Source: Campylobacteraceae bacterium
GTDB lineage: Bacteria > Campylobacterota > Campylobacteria > Campylobacterales > Campylobacteraceae
Assembly: GCA_031274495.1 (NCBI GenBank)
Contig: JAISQB010000012.1
Coordinates: forward strand, 1-32,498
Length of the DNA: 32,498 nt
Direction: 5' to 3'
A program made the translations under genes and the position numbers. Below the pieces are notes generated by a model. It worked only from the letters and a program-made list of their open reading frames with translations. It had not been told where the DNA came from and did no database searches. Shown piece by piece: positions 9,525 to 18,667 of this stretch (positions are counted from its first letter, which is position 1; each line of letters starts with the position of its first letter).

Positions 9525-10688
9525 ATGTGCTTGCATAGATTTTTATCACTTAAATACGGCGTTGCCATACTTATTTGTTCACTTTTCATCACGGGCTGCG
9601 ACAAGGGTGGAGCAGGTCAGAATGCCGCTGCGGGCGCACCGCAAATGCCGCCGTTGCCGGTCAATACTTTCACAGTGCAAAAGCGCGATGTACCGGTCAA
9701 TCTGGAGTACCCCGCCAGAATAAAAAGCGTCCAGCAGGTGCAAGTGGTCGCAAGAGTTCCCGGTACTTTGGAGAAAAAGTTTTTTAAAGACGGTTCATTT
9801 GTAAACGAAGGCACTCTTTTATATCAGATAGACCCAGCCAAATATCAAGCCGCTTACGATGTGGCAAGTTCGCAGGTTTTAGTCGCGGAAGCCTCTTTAA
9901 AACAGGCTGAACGCAACTGGCAAAGAAGTGAAAGGCTATATGAAAAAGTTGCCGTCAGCCAAAAAGAGTATGACCAAGCCTTAAGCGCGTTTGAGACGGC
10001 AAAAGCGCAGGTAGAAGCGGCGAAAGCGGCCCAAAGCAGCGCTAAAGTCGATCTTGACTATACACAAGTAAGAGCAACCGCGAGCGGTAGCATCGGACAA
10101 AGCATACAGGATTTGGGAAGTTATGTGGGTACAGCGGCGACAAATGCCGTACTTACCACTATCACGCAGACCAACCCCATATACGCGGAGTTTTCACTGC
10201 CCGATATCGAGCTTTTGAAAAAAAGATATACCTTAGCTCGCGGAAATTGGCAGACTATCACGAGTGCGAAACTGCCCGTGAAGATTTTCACGCCTGCGGG
10301 TGAGCCGTATGATAAGGTGGGCACATTTGACTTTTTGGATAATTTAGTAGACCCCCAAACTGCCACTATCAAAGCCAGAGCTACATTTGACAATAAAGAC
10401 GGCGTCTTGATACCGGGGCTATTTGTGAGAGTCTCCGTAGAGGGGCTTTTGCAAAAAGATATATTCACGATACCTCAAAGGGCGCTTTTGCAGGACCCTA
10501 TGGGCACTTATGTCTATCTCTTTAAGAACGGCAAAGCTGAAAGAACTTATCTAACGGTCGAAAATACGATAGCAAACAGTGAGATTATCATACAAAAGGG
10601 GTTAAGCGAGGGTGACGAGGTGATACTTGACAACCTCACCAAGTTAAAACACGGTGATGCCGTAACAGCTATCCCAAAGGCTAAATAA
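9525..10688 (+). CDS. RND efflux periplasmic adaptor lipoprotein (AcrA/CmeA-like)
   Basis: Lipobox FITGC, VNLEYPARIKSVQQVQVVARVPGTLEKKFFKDGSFVNEGTLLYQIDPAKYQAAYDVA, followed by acrB-like gene. Confidence 0.9.
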   Translation: MCLHRFLSLKYGVAILICSLFITGCDKGGAGQNAAAGAPQMPPLPVNTFTVQKRDVPVNLEYPARIKSVQQVQVVARVPGTLEKKFFKDGSFVNEGTLLYQIDPAKYQAAYDVASSQVLVAEASLKQAERNWQRSERLYEKVAVSQKEYDQALSAFETAKAQVEAAKAAQSSAKVDLDYTQVRATASGSIGQSIQDLGSYVGTAATNAVLTTITQTNPIYAEFSLPDIELLKKRYTLARGNWQTITSAKLPVKIFTPAGEPYDKVGTFDFLDNLVDPQTATIKARATFDNKDGVLIPGLFVRVSVEGLLQKDIFTIPQRALLQDPMGTYVYLFKNGKAERTYLTVENTIANSEIIIQKGLSEGDEVILDNLTKLKHGDAVTAIPKAK

Positions 10689-13600
10689 TGTTTTCAAAGT
10701 TTTTTATATACAGACCTATTTTCGCGACTGTACTATCTATAGTAGTGCTTATCGCGGGCGTTGTCTCTATCAACTCTTTGGGAGTGGAGGAGTATCCGCA
10801 AGTTACTCCGCCGCAAGTTATGGTAATGACAAGTTACACAGGTGCGAGCGCTGAGACTATCGCCAACACCGTAGCCTCTCCGTTGGAACAGCAGATAAAC
10901 GGCGTGGAAAATATGATGTACATAACATCCACATCATCCTCAAGCGGCACTATGTCGATGAATATATTTTTCAAGATCGGCACAGATCCCGACCAAGCTA
11001 CCATCAATGTCAATAACCGCGTTCAGCAGGTATTGCGCCTCTTGCCGGCGGAAGTTCAGGCAAACGGCGTTATGGTGATAAAGCGCTCTTCTACTATACT
11101 GAATCTGGTCGCTTTGTATTCGGATAACAATACATACGACCCGGGATTTATGGCAAACTACGCGCTTATAAATATTATAGATAACTTAAAGCGCGTCAAA
11201 GGCGTGGGTGACGCGGCGCTCTTTAGCAGACAAAACTACTCTATCCGTATCTGGATAAAGCCCGATATGCTCTCAAAATACAACCTCTCCCCGACAGATA
11301 TTTTAGCGGCTATCAGAGAGCAAAACAGCCAATTTGCCCCGGGTAAGTTTAACCAATCGCCCAATAAAGGCAACGAAGCTTTCACATACTCCATCACAAC
11401 TGACGGACGATTTACCAATGTAGAAGAGTTCAAAGATATCATACTTTTCACAAACGCCGACGGCTCGACTTTGAGGCTAAAAGATGTGGCTAATGTAGAG
11501 CTTGGTATCGAGTCTTACGATGCGCACGGCAAACTAAACGGACGCGACGCTGTCGCGATAGGCGTCTTTTTGCAATCAGGTGCGAACGCTCTTGAGACTG
11601 CCGAAGCTGTCAATAAAGCGCTTGAGGATTTGGCAAAAGAGTTCCCCGAAGGGCTAAAATACAATATCCCTTACGACACGACTAAATTTATCAAGATTTC
11701 CGTAGACGAAGTTACAAAGACTTTTATCGAAGCTCTGGCTCTTGTTATGCTTATCATATATATGTTTTTGGGCAACATCAGAGCGACCATCATCCCGATG
11801 CTGGCAGTCCCCGTCTCCATCATCGGCACATTTGCCGGTATGTACGCGTTTGGATTTTCTATCAACCTCTTGACGCTGTTTGGTCTGGTGCTTGCTATCG
11901 GTATCGTCGTGGATGATGCGATCATCGTTATAGAAAATATCGAAAGGATCATACACTCTCACCCCAAGATATCGGTCAAAGATGCCGCTGTGCAGGCTAT
12001 GGAAGAGGTGACGGGTCCTGTTGTGGCTATCGTTTTGATACTCTGCGCCGTCTTTATTCCCGTTTCGTTTATGGGCGGTTTTACGGGCGAGATATATAAG
12101 CAATTCGCCATTACGATAGTCATATCGGTCGTCATTTCAGGCATCGTAGCACTTACGCTCACACCTGCTCTTTGTTCTGTATTTTTATCCAAACACCCGC
12201 CAAAACCGTTCTGGATAGTGAGAAAATTCAACGAATTTTTCGACTGGTCTACGGGCGTATTTACCGAGGGTGTAAAATTGACGCTAAGATACGGACTTGT
12301 GGCGATTTTGTGCTTTGGCGTGATGATAGGCTTTATGGTTAAACTATTTCAAGTAGTTCCAAGTGAGCTTGTTCCTGCAGAAGATAAGGGTATGCTGATG
12401 GTTATGATGCAGCTGCCGCCTGCCTCTTCGCTTGATAGAACGCTTGCGGCGACGGATAAGTTTAACGCTATGGCAAGTTCGATGGACGAGATAAAACAGG
12501 TGACTACTATCTCTGGTCTTGATTTGGCTACATTCGGACTAAAGACAAGCTCCGCCGTTGGGTTTATAGAGCTGAAAGATTGGAGCGAACGTAAAGACGC
12601 CAACCAGACCTCTTTTGCTTTGGCGAACAGACTAAACGGTATGTTCTTTTTCGGTATGCCCGAAGCCACAGTCTACACGCTGAACCCACCCGCGATAATG
12701 GGACTTAGTATGTCGGGCGGATTTGAAATGTTTGTGCAGGATAAGACGGGCAGCAGCCTCAATAACCTAAAATCTTATGTAGATAGGATAGTAGATGAAG
12801 CTACGAAGACGGGTAGATTGACAAATGTGCGCACGACTTTTGACAACAACTTCCCGCAGTTCAAAGTGGAGATAGACAAAGAGAAAGCCAAAGCTTACAA
12901 TGTCGCGATAAACGACGCTTTTGCAGTTATGCAGTCTACATTTGGGGCATATTATGTGAACGATTTTGACCTATACGGCAGGTCGTACCGCGTCAATATG
13001 CAAGCCGAGCAGCAGTACAGACAAAAGCCCGAAGATGCCGGCAATGTCTTCGTACGCTCCCGCGGCGGCGATTTGATACCTTTAAGTTCGCTTTTGACAT
13101 TTCAAAAGATAGTGGGTCCCGACACCGTGGATAGATACAATGTCTTCCCTGCGGCAAAAATCACAGGCGAGCCCGCTGTCGGATACACCTCCGGAGACTC
13201 TTTAAATACGATAGAAGAGATAGCCAAAAGCATACTTCCAGAGGGCTACGATATCGGCTGGATCGGCACATCTTATCAAGAAAAAGAGATGGAGGGGACG
13301 GGAGCTAAGGCTTTTATATTCGGTATTATATTTATATTCCTTATCCTCGCCGCGCAGTATGAGAGATGGTTGATGCCGCTGGCGGTCGTCACAGCCGTGC
13401 CGTTTGCGGTATTTGGCTCTATACTTGCCGTGTGGTTAAGGGGCATAAGCAATGATATATATTTCCAGATAGGTCTTTTGGTGCTCATCGGACTTTCGGC
13501 GAAAAACGCTATACTTATAGTCGAATTTGCGATGCTCGCCCAAGAGCGCGGTAAGAGTATATTTGACGCGACCATAGAGGCGGCGAAGCTTCGCTTTAGA

Positions 13601-13852
13601 CCGATCGTTATGACCTCTTTGGCATTTACTTTGGGAGTTATACCGCTTGTAGTAAGCTCAGGTGCGGGAGCTGCGAGCCGCCACGCCATAGGTACGGGCG
13701 TCATCGGCGGTATGATAGCATCCACCACTATAGCGATATTTTTCGTGCCTCTGTTTTACAGCTGGCTTGCTAAATTAAATGAGAGATTTCTCGCTAAAAA
13801 AGAGAAATTTGAAAAAAAATCAGAAAGAAGGAGCGAAAAAGATGGGCAATAA
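10688..13852 (+). CDS. RND efflux inner-membrane transporter (AcrB/CmeB-like, HAE1 family)
   Basis: 1054 aa; MFSKFFIYRPIFATVLSIVVLIAGVVSINSLGVEEYPQVTPPQV, GLVLAIGIVVDDAIIVIENIERI. Confidence 0.95.
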   Translation: MFSKFFIYRPIFATVLSIVVLIAGVVSINSLGVEEYPQVTPPQVMVMTSYTGASAETIANTVASPLEQQINGVENMMYITSTSSSSGTMSMNIFFKIGTDPDQATINVNNRVQQVLRLLPAEVQANGVMVIKRSSTILNLVALYSDNNTYDPGFMANYALINIIDNLKRVKGVGDAALFSRQNYSIRIWIKPDMLSKYNLSPTDILAAIREQNSQFAPGKFNQSPNKGNEAFTYSITTDGRFTNVEEFKDIILFTNADGSTLRLKDVANVELGIESYDAHGKLNGRDAVAIGVFLQSGANALETAEAVNKALEDLAKEFPEGLKYNIPYDTTKFIKISVDEVTKTFIEALALVMLIIYMFLGNIRATIIPMLAVPVSIIGTFAGMYAFGFSINLLTLFGLVLAIGIVVDDAIIVIENIERIIHSHPKISVKDAAVQAMEEVTGPVVAIVLILCAVFIPVSFMGGFTGEIYKQFAITIVISVVISGIVALTLTPALCSVFLSKHPPKPFWIVRKFNEFFDWSTGVFTEGVKLTLRYGLVAILCFGVMIGFMVKLFQVVPSELVPAEDKGMLMVMMQLPPASSLDRTLAATDKFNAMASSMDEIKQVTTISGLDLATFGLKTSSAVGFIELKDWSERKDANQTSFALANRLNGMFFFGMPEATVYTLNPPAIMGLSMSGGFEMFVQDKTGSSLNNLKSYVDRIVDEATKTGRLTNVRTTFDNNFPQFKVEIDKEKAKAYNVAINDAFAVMQSTFGAYYVNDFDLYGRSYRVNMQAEQQYRQKPEDAGNVFVRSRGGDLIPLSSLLTFQKIVGPDTVDRYNVFPAAKITGEPAVGYTSGDSLNTIEEIAKSILPEGYDIGWIGTSYQEKEMEGTGAKAFIFGIIFIFLILAAQYERWLMPLAVVTAVPFAVFGSILAVWLRGISNDIYFQIGLLVLIGLSAKNAILIVEFAMLAQERGKSIFDATIEAAKLRFRPIVMTSLAFTLGVIPLVVSSGAGAASRHAIGTGVIGGMIASTTIAIFFVPLFYSWLAKLNERFLAKKEKFEKKSERRSEKDGQ

Positions 13853-15245
13853 AATTATCTCTTTAACGCTTTTGACGCTTTTGCTTGGTGGCTGCACGTT
13901 ATCTCCCAAACTCGACATCAGACCTGTCGAAATCAAAGAGATAAAAGCGTTGGGCTTTAATACGACCGATAAAAATTCGACCATCAGCCAAGAGTGGTGG
14001 AGAGAGTATCGCGACCCGGTGTTAAACTCCCTTGTAAGCGAAGCTTTGCAAAACAACAAAGATATCGAACTGGCACTTTTAAATATCTCCCTCTCAAGAG
14101 CCTCTTTAGCTCTTAGAGAGGCTGATAAATATCCGTCACTGTCGGCAAGCGGCGGCGCGTCAAGAACGGAAACAAGTAAAGAGACTTACACTTCAGGTGG
14201 CAGGAGCACGACTTTTAACGACTTCTCTTTAAGTGCGATTTTGAATTATGAGGTGGATTTGTGGGGCAGGGTGCGCGCTTCAAATGAAGCTGCAAAAGCG
14301 GCACTCCTTAGCTCCAAAGCCAGCGCGGACGCCGTTAAACTCTCGCTGACAAGCGCCGTTGTGGATAGTTATTTCGCGCTTGTGTCACTAAAAGAGCAGC
14401 TTGCCATCACGCAAAATGCTATTAAGACGCGTGAAAAGACACTTGCGTTGACAAAGATACGATTTGAAGAGGGTGCCGATAGAGAAAGCACGATGGTACA
14501 ACAACAGTCCCTCCTCACATCCGCGAAAATCACAAAAGTTAATATAGAGCAGCAAATAGCGCTTGCAAGCAGTGCACTGGGTATCCTCTTGGGGCGCGAT
14601 GTGAGCGGATTACTTGCCGATAAAAGCATCAAACTTGCCGCTTTACCAAAAGATATAGTAGTACCAAGCGATATACCCTCAAGTATACTCGCAAACCGCC
14701 CCGATGTTGAGGCGAGTTATCAACAGCTTGTCTCTTCAAATGAGCTCATAGGCGCGGCGCGCGCGGCATATTTTCCAAGTCTTAGTCTTTCAGGACTGTT
14801 TGGATTTGGCAGCGCTGATGTGGGCGATTTGCTTAAAACTACTGCCGGAACTTGGAATATGGGGGCTAATTTAGTAGCACCGTTGATTGATTTTGGCAGA
14901 ACAAGAGCCAATGTGGATGTGGCTTTAATCCAAAAAGATATCAATGTGGTAAATTATGAAAAGACAGTCTTAAACGCGTTTGGTGAAGTATATAACGCTC
15001 TATCTTCGCGCAAACTTTTAGGACAAAATCACAAAAACGCCCTTGAATACGAACGTGCGATAGCAAGAACGCTGGAACTTGTACGATACGAATATGACGC
15101 CGGAAATGTGGACTTTTTATCCGTACTCGACGCGGAACGCTCGCTTTTGAGTGCGCAATTAGCAAGAGTGCAGACGCACCAGTCACTACTTAGCAGCGGA
15201 GTATCCCTATTTAAAGCCCTCGGCGGCGGTTGGCGCAAAAACTGA
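13842..15245 (+). CDS. Outer-membrane efflux lipoprotein (NodT/OprM/CmeC-like)
   Basis: MGNKIISLTLLTLLLGGCTLSPKL, SQEWWREYRDPVLNSLVSEALQNNKDIELALLNI. Start placed at 13842 (AAGGAG at about 13828) rather than 13779; overlaps the upstream gene by 11 nt. Confidence 0.92.
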   Translation: MGNKIISLTLLTLLLGGCTLSPKLDIRPVEIKEIKALGFNTTDKNSTISQEWWREYRDPVLNSLVSEALQNNKDIELALLNISLSRASLALREADKYPSLSASGGASRTETSKETYTSGGRSTTFNDFSLSAILNYEVDLWGRVRASNEAAKAALLSSKASADAVKLSLTSAVVDSYFALVSLKEQLAITQNAIKTREKTLALTKIRFEEGADRESTMVQQQSLLTSAKITKVNIEQQIALASSALGILLGRDVSGLLADKSIKLAALPKDIVVPSDIPSSILANRPDVEASYQQLVSSNELIGAARAAYFPSLSLSGLFGFGSADVGDLLKTTAGTWNMGANLVAPLIDFGRTRANVDVALIQKDINVVNYEKTVLNAFGEVYNALSSRKLLGQNHKNALEYERAIARTLELVRYEYDAGNVDFLSVLDAERSLLSAQLARVQTHQSLLSSGVSLFKALGGGWRKN

Positions 15246-15252
15246 TTTTACG

Positions 15253-15289
15253 GAAGTTTTTATGAGAGAAAAACTCTTATAAAAACTTC
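15253..15289. terminator. Strong hairpin downstream of the efflux operon
   Basis: GAAGTTTTTATGAGAG-AAAAA-CTCTTATAAAAACTTC: 16-bp stem with one G-T pair. Confidence 0.75.
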
Positions 15290-15604
15290 TTAGTTTGATT
15301 GTCTGCTGCCTCTATCTATATTAATCACCTCCTTTTTATTTTCGCGAGCAAAGCCTTCAAAAACAACTTTTACATTTTTCGAGGAAATACTTTGCTTTTT
15401 TGATTTCCAACACCCCTTCGCTATTAGCGCACTTTACATTATAGTTTCGTGTCTGTATGTGTAGAAAAAGGGATACTACTAAACCCTATAAATACAAAAA
15501 ATAATCAAAAGATTTACTTAAGAAAATATATTTTATATTATTTATGATAAAATGGCGTAATTTATCTTTTCCATAAATATTTTATCAATACATGGAGGTC
15601 AAGT

Positions 15605-17353
15605 ATGTTTGATTGTGCAACAAACACTTTAGTGGCAAATCCGTCTGCAAATTTAGTGAAGCTTGCTTCATCGGCAGCTAAGAATAGGACATCTCTTGCA
15701 ATACTTCGCTCTATAGCCGCTATCTTTTTTGCATCGTTGCTGCTTGTGGGATGCAGTAGTTTCAAGAGAGAAATTTATACGGCTACATTTATCAGCCATA
15801 AAGATTCGCAGATCATAATAAGCGCAGCGGCCGGTTCTGATATTCCTATTCCTACCGCGAGCAGAGCGGGTTATCTTTTTACGGATTGGCAAGAGGATGA
15901 CACAGCGGAGGCGATAGCAGGCGGGACTTCGTACAAGTTGACAAAAAATACAACTTTCAAAGCGCGCTATACCGCCATAACTTATACCGTTATATTTGGA
16001 TCGGATACCTTCAAAGGAACGCAAGATTCACCCATAACAGCTCCCGCTATCGCGCCTAAAAAAGGCTATATCGGCGTTTGGCAAGAGGAGGGCGGGGACG
16101 TAAAAGTGTCAAACGGCACCCTATACGCACCGACAAAAAACGCAACCTTTCAAGTGCAGTATGAAGAGCCCGTCAGAGTTGCTTTTTTTGACGCGGATCT
16201 TAATCTTTTAACATCTGAAGATATTTTGAATGGTGAGACTGTGATGTTTTGCAATACATGCTGCACGCAAACTTGGTACGAAGCAAACAAGTCAAGCCCG
16301 ATAAGTATACCTTTTGCGGCAAACGGCAGTATCAACTTTTATGCGATTCCAAATGTTATAGAGGTAGCCGATCAGGTGGGATTGGACGATATGCGAAATA
16401 ACTTGACCGGCAAATATGTATTGACAAAAGATATAGCGTTAAGCGATAGAGCCGCCGGCGTTGATAGTAATGGGTGGTTTCCCATCGGGCATGATTATGA
16501 CAACCGCTTCTCGGGCGTTTTTAACGGCAACGGACACAAGATAACGAAACTTTGGATGGATAGAACATATGGTAACTATACGGGGTTGTTTGGTTTTATA
16601 CAGGATGCGACGATAAAAAACCTAAGCGTTGAGATAGACAATAGCAACGGCGGCATTAGAGGGCATGACCGTGTCGGCGGCATCGCGGGAGTAGCTTACG
16701 ACCGCTCAACGATCGCCAACAGCCGTACCACAGGAAAGATCAGTGGAAGAGATTATGTCGGCGGCATCGCGGGATATGTAAGTGCCGGTTCGATAACCAA
16801 CAGCTACTTTAAGGGAAATATCGACGCGAGCGGTAACTATATCGGTGGCATCGCGGGACTTGCCAACGCCAAATCGATAATAACCGGCAGTTACTCCAAA
16901 GCCGGTATCGACGGACTAAATAATGTCGGCGGCATCGCGGGATACATCTACAGCGGCAGCATAAGCAACAGTTACTCTACGGCAAATATCAGCGGGGCAA
17001 GCAATGTGGGCGGTATCACGGGAAGCGCTTATTACGGCTCGATCATCACCAATAATGCCGCGCTGAGCTCCCTCGTTTTGGGCACGGCAAACTCCAATCG
17101 TATCGTCGGATATATAGACGGCGTCAATACGGTATTAAACAATATCGCCAAAATCGATATGGCGACGGACTTTACCGATTTTGTCGAAGGCAACGGGTAT
17201 TCTGGAACAGGAAAGACTGATAGCGTTTTGAAGTCTAAAGAGACTTATGCCAACAATCCGGTTAGCGGTGGTCTTGGCTGGAATTTTGAGACGATTTGGA
17301 AGATGGAGGCGGATAAAAACGGCGGGCATCCATATTTTTACTGGCAAGAGTAG
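15605..17353 (+). CDS. Surface lipoprotein with InlB B-repeat (Listeria-Bacteroides)-like modules and GLUG-like repeats
   Basis: RBS GGAGG; lipobox LLLVGC; YTATFISHKD...AGYLFTDWQ; then VGGIAG...SITNSY.. repeats. DNA core GTCGGCGGCATCGCGGG recurs at 16673, 16757, 16841 (variant) and 16925 (84-bp period), then a variant at about 17006. Confidence 0.82.
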   Translation: MFDCATNTLVANPSANLVKLASSAAKNRTSLAILRSIAAIFFASLLLVGCSSFKREIYTATFISHKDSQIIISAAAGSDIPIPTASRAGYLFTDWQEDDTAEAIAGGTSYKLTKNTTFKARYTAITYTVIFGSDTFKGTQDSPITAPAIAPKKGYIGVWQEEGGDVKVSNGTLYAPTKNATFQVQYEEPVRVAFFDADLNLLTSEDILNGETVMFCNTCCTQTWYEANKSSPISIPFAANGSINFYAIPNVIEVADQVGLDDMRNNLTGKYVLTKDIALSDRAAGVDSNGWFPIGHDYDNRFSGVFNGNGHKITKLWMDRTYGNYTGLFGFIQDATIKNLSVEIDNSNGGIRGHDRVGGIAGVAYDRSTIANSRTTGKISGRDYVGGIAGYVSAGSITNSYFKGNIDASGNYIGGIAGLANAKSIITGSYSKAGIDGLNNVGGIAGYIYSGSISNSYSTANISGASNVGGITGSAYYGSIITNNAALSSLVLGTANSNRIVGYIDGVNTVLNNIAKIDMATDFTDFVEGNGYSGTGKTDSVLKSKETYANNPVSGGLGWNFETIWKMEADKNGGHPYFYWQE

Positions 17354-17381
17354 ATAAAACGCTTCGTTTGAGGAGAGCCAT

Positions 17382-17411
17382 AGGGCGGATTTAACAAGCC
17401 AAATCTGCTCT
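17382..17411 (+). terminator. Hairpin terminator after the GLUG-repeat gene
   Basis: AGGGCGGATTT-AACAAGCC-AAATCTGCTCT (11-bp stem, two G-T pairs) followed by T-rich GTCTGTTTTTGTTTG. Confidence 0.55.
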
Positions 17412-17430
17412 GTCTGTTTTTGTTTGCTTT

Positions 17431-17523
17431 TGTGGGAGAGTGCTTGAAATGTAAGTTGTCACTTGAAAAAAATTATTGTGGGGAGTGCTTGTGATGCGTT
17501 GTCTGTGAGAAGTTGTGCTTATG
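17431..17523. repeat. Repeated GTGCTT-core sites at the prophage left end (candidate transposase-binding sites)
   Basis: TGTGGGAGAGTGCTTGAAATG (17431-17451), TGTGGGGAGTGCTTGTGATG (17477-17496), AGTTGTGCTTATG (17511-17523). Confidence 0.5.
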
Positions 17524-17641
17524 TTTTATGTGCAAAAAGATTGCGGCAAAAGAGTTGAAAATTTCCAAAAAAGATTTTTTTAAAAGGCTTAAGTCCTATT
17601 TTATGGGCTTTTAAAAGGACTTTAAAAAGTGTCCTAAAGTT

Positions 17642-18346
17642 TTAAAAGATTACCTTTATGACCTTGCCTATGATCTGGAATACGCTTTGATCGTCCGGAT
17701 CTACTTCCCAGCTTTTATAATCAGCGTTTCGCGAAATAATCTCTAAAGTGCCTTTGTTTGATAGCTGTAAAATTTTGACCATAAGGACATTGCGCCAGTT
17801 TAGTACATACAGCCCATCTCCGCTGTAAGTGTTTTTTGTGATGTCAAAAATGACCCAGTTGTCGGGTAAAAGTATAGGGAGCATACTATAGCCGTCTACT
17901 TGGGTAGTACGCAAATTTGCAGCATTTGCCGGTGTTTTAAAGGCTATTTGAGAAATAACAAAAGTCTCATGTGTATCAAAAACTTCCGTATCTTCTATGC
18001 TTGATAATGTACCGGCTGAGGCACGCTGTGACAATATGTTTATGCGTACAGTCTCTTCTGTCTTGCTTGATGGATCTGCTGATTGATTGAACGTCTCCGA
18101 AATCTTTTTTATAGGACTTGGTGACACATTTTCCTGACTTAGTGACTCGTTCTCTTTTTCTAAAAAATAAGAGATATCTTTTTCGAGCGCTTTTGCAAGC
18201 TTTCCCAGAATAGAGAGAGTTATTTTTGCCTTGTCTATCTCGTAAGATTTAACGCTGTTTAGGGATACACCGGATTTTTTGGCAAGCTCTTCTTGATTCC
18301 AACCAAATTTTTGTCTGTGAAGTTTTATTTTTTGTCCTAAAGTCAT
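17642..18346 (-). CDS. Prophage repressor: HTH_3/Xre N-terminus with S24 LexA-like peptidase domain
   Basis: MTLGQKIKLHRQKFGWNQEELAKKSGVSLNSVKSYEIDKAKITLSILGKLAKAL; C-terminal VDGYSMLPILLPDNWVIFDI...GLYVLNWRNVLMVKIL. Confidence 0.9.
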   Translation of the reverse strand: MTLGQKIKLHRQKFGWNQEELAKKSGVSLNSVKSYEIDKAKITLSILGKLAKALEKDISYFLEKENESLSQENVSPSPIKKISETFNQSADPSSKTEETVRINILSQRASAGTLSSIEDTEVFDTHETFVISQIAFKTPANAANLRTTQVDGYSMLPILLPDNWVIFDITKNTYSGDGLYVLNWRNVLMVKILQLSNKGTLEIISRNADYKSWEVDPDDQSVFQIIGKVIKVIF

Positions 18347-18355
18347 ATTTTTTCC

Positions 18356-18384
18356 TTGACAAGTCTAAATATTTAGACTATAAT
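18356..18384 (+). promoter_or_regulatory. Rightward early promoter with embedded palindromic operator
   Basis: TTGACA (18356-18361), 17-bp spacer, TATAAT (18379-18384); perfect palindrome AGTCTAAATATTTAGACT at 18362-18379 fills the spacer; located between the divergent repressor and the early genes. Confidence 0.8.
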
Positions 18385-18447
18385 TTCAATAGTTTTAGAA
18401 AATTATTGCATTTAACTGCTTTAACTTTTCTTGTGTTTTTTAATTTA

Positions 18448-18542
18448 TTGGCCTCGAGATTGCCAAGAGGCTCCTACGTACTATCCTAATGGAGGGCAAA
18501 CGCCCGCCGTGAGCGCAATAATAAGCGGATAGTTATTTTTTT
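18448..18542 (+). ncRNA. Candidate structured leader RNA / attenuator ending in a terminator-like hairpin
   Basis: Alternative hairpins TTGGC/GCCAA vs GCCTC/GAGGC (18448-18471); outer stem ACTATCC (18480-18486)/GGATAGT (18527-18533) enclosing GGAGGGC-AAA-CGCCCGCC; then TA plus 7 T (18536-18542). Confidence 0.45.
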
Positions 18543-18667
18543 GGGTTTTTTAGGGCGGAGATTATTTCATTTCTGCCATTGCAGATATATATGTGGTATA
18601 TCCTTTTGATTTGCCTCCTCTTCCCTGAAAAGCCCATTTTTAGTTAATTTTTGTTTGGAGACAAATA

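Noticed and set aside
11654-12231. Long minus-strand ORFs (149, 93 and 90 aa) opposite the RND transporter
   Set aside because: Antisense shadows of a clear acrB-like gene; low-complexity composition (Asp/His/Lys-rich) and no RBS logic.
16673-17030. Regularly spaced repeats that could be mistaken for a CRISPR array
   Set aside because: They are 84-bp-spaced codon-level repeats within one long open frame encoding GLUG-like motifs; the spacers are related to each other and coding.
18491-18526. Resemblance of GGGCAAAC...GCGCAA...AAGC to the c-di-GMP-I riboswitch core
   Set aside because: Only short fragments match; the expected three-helix junction and conserved downstream sequence are not recognisable by eye.
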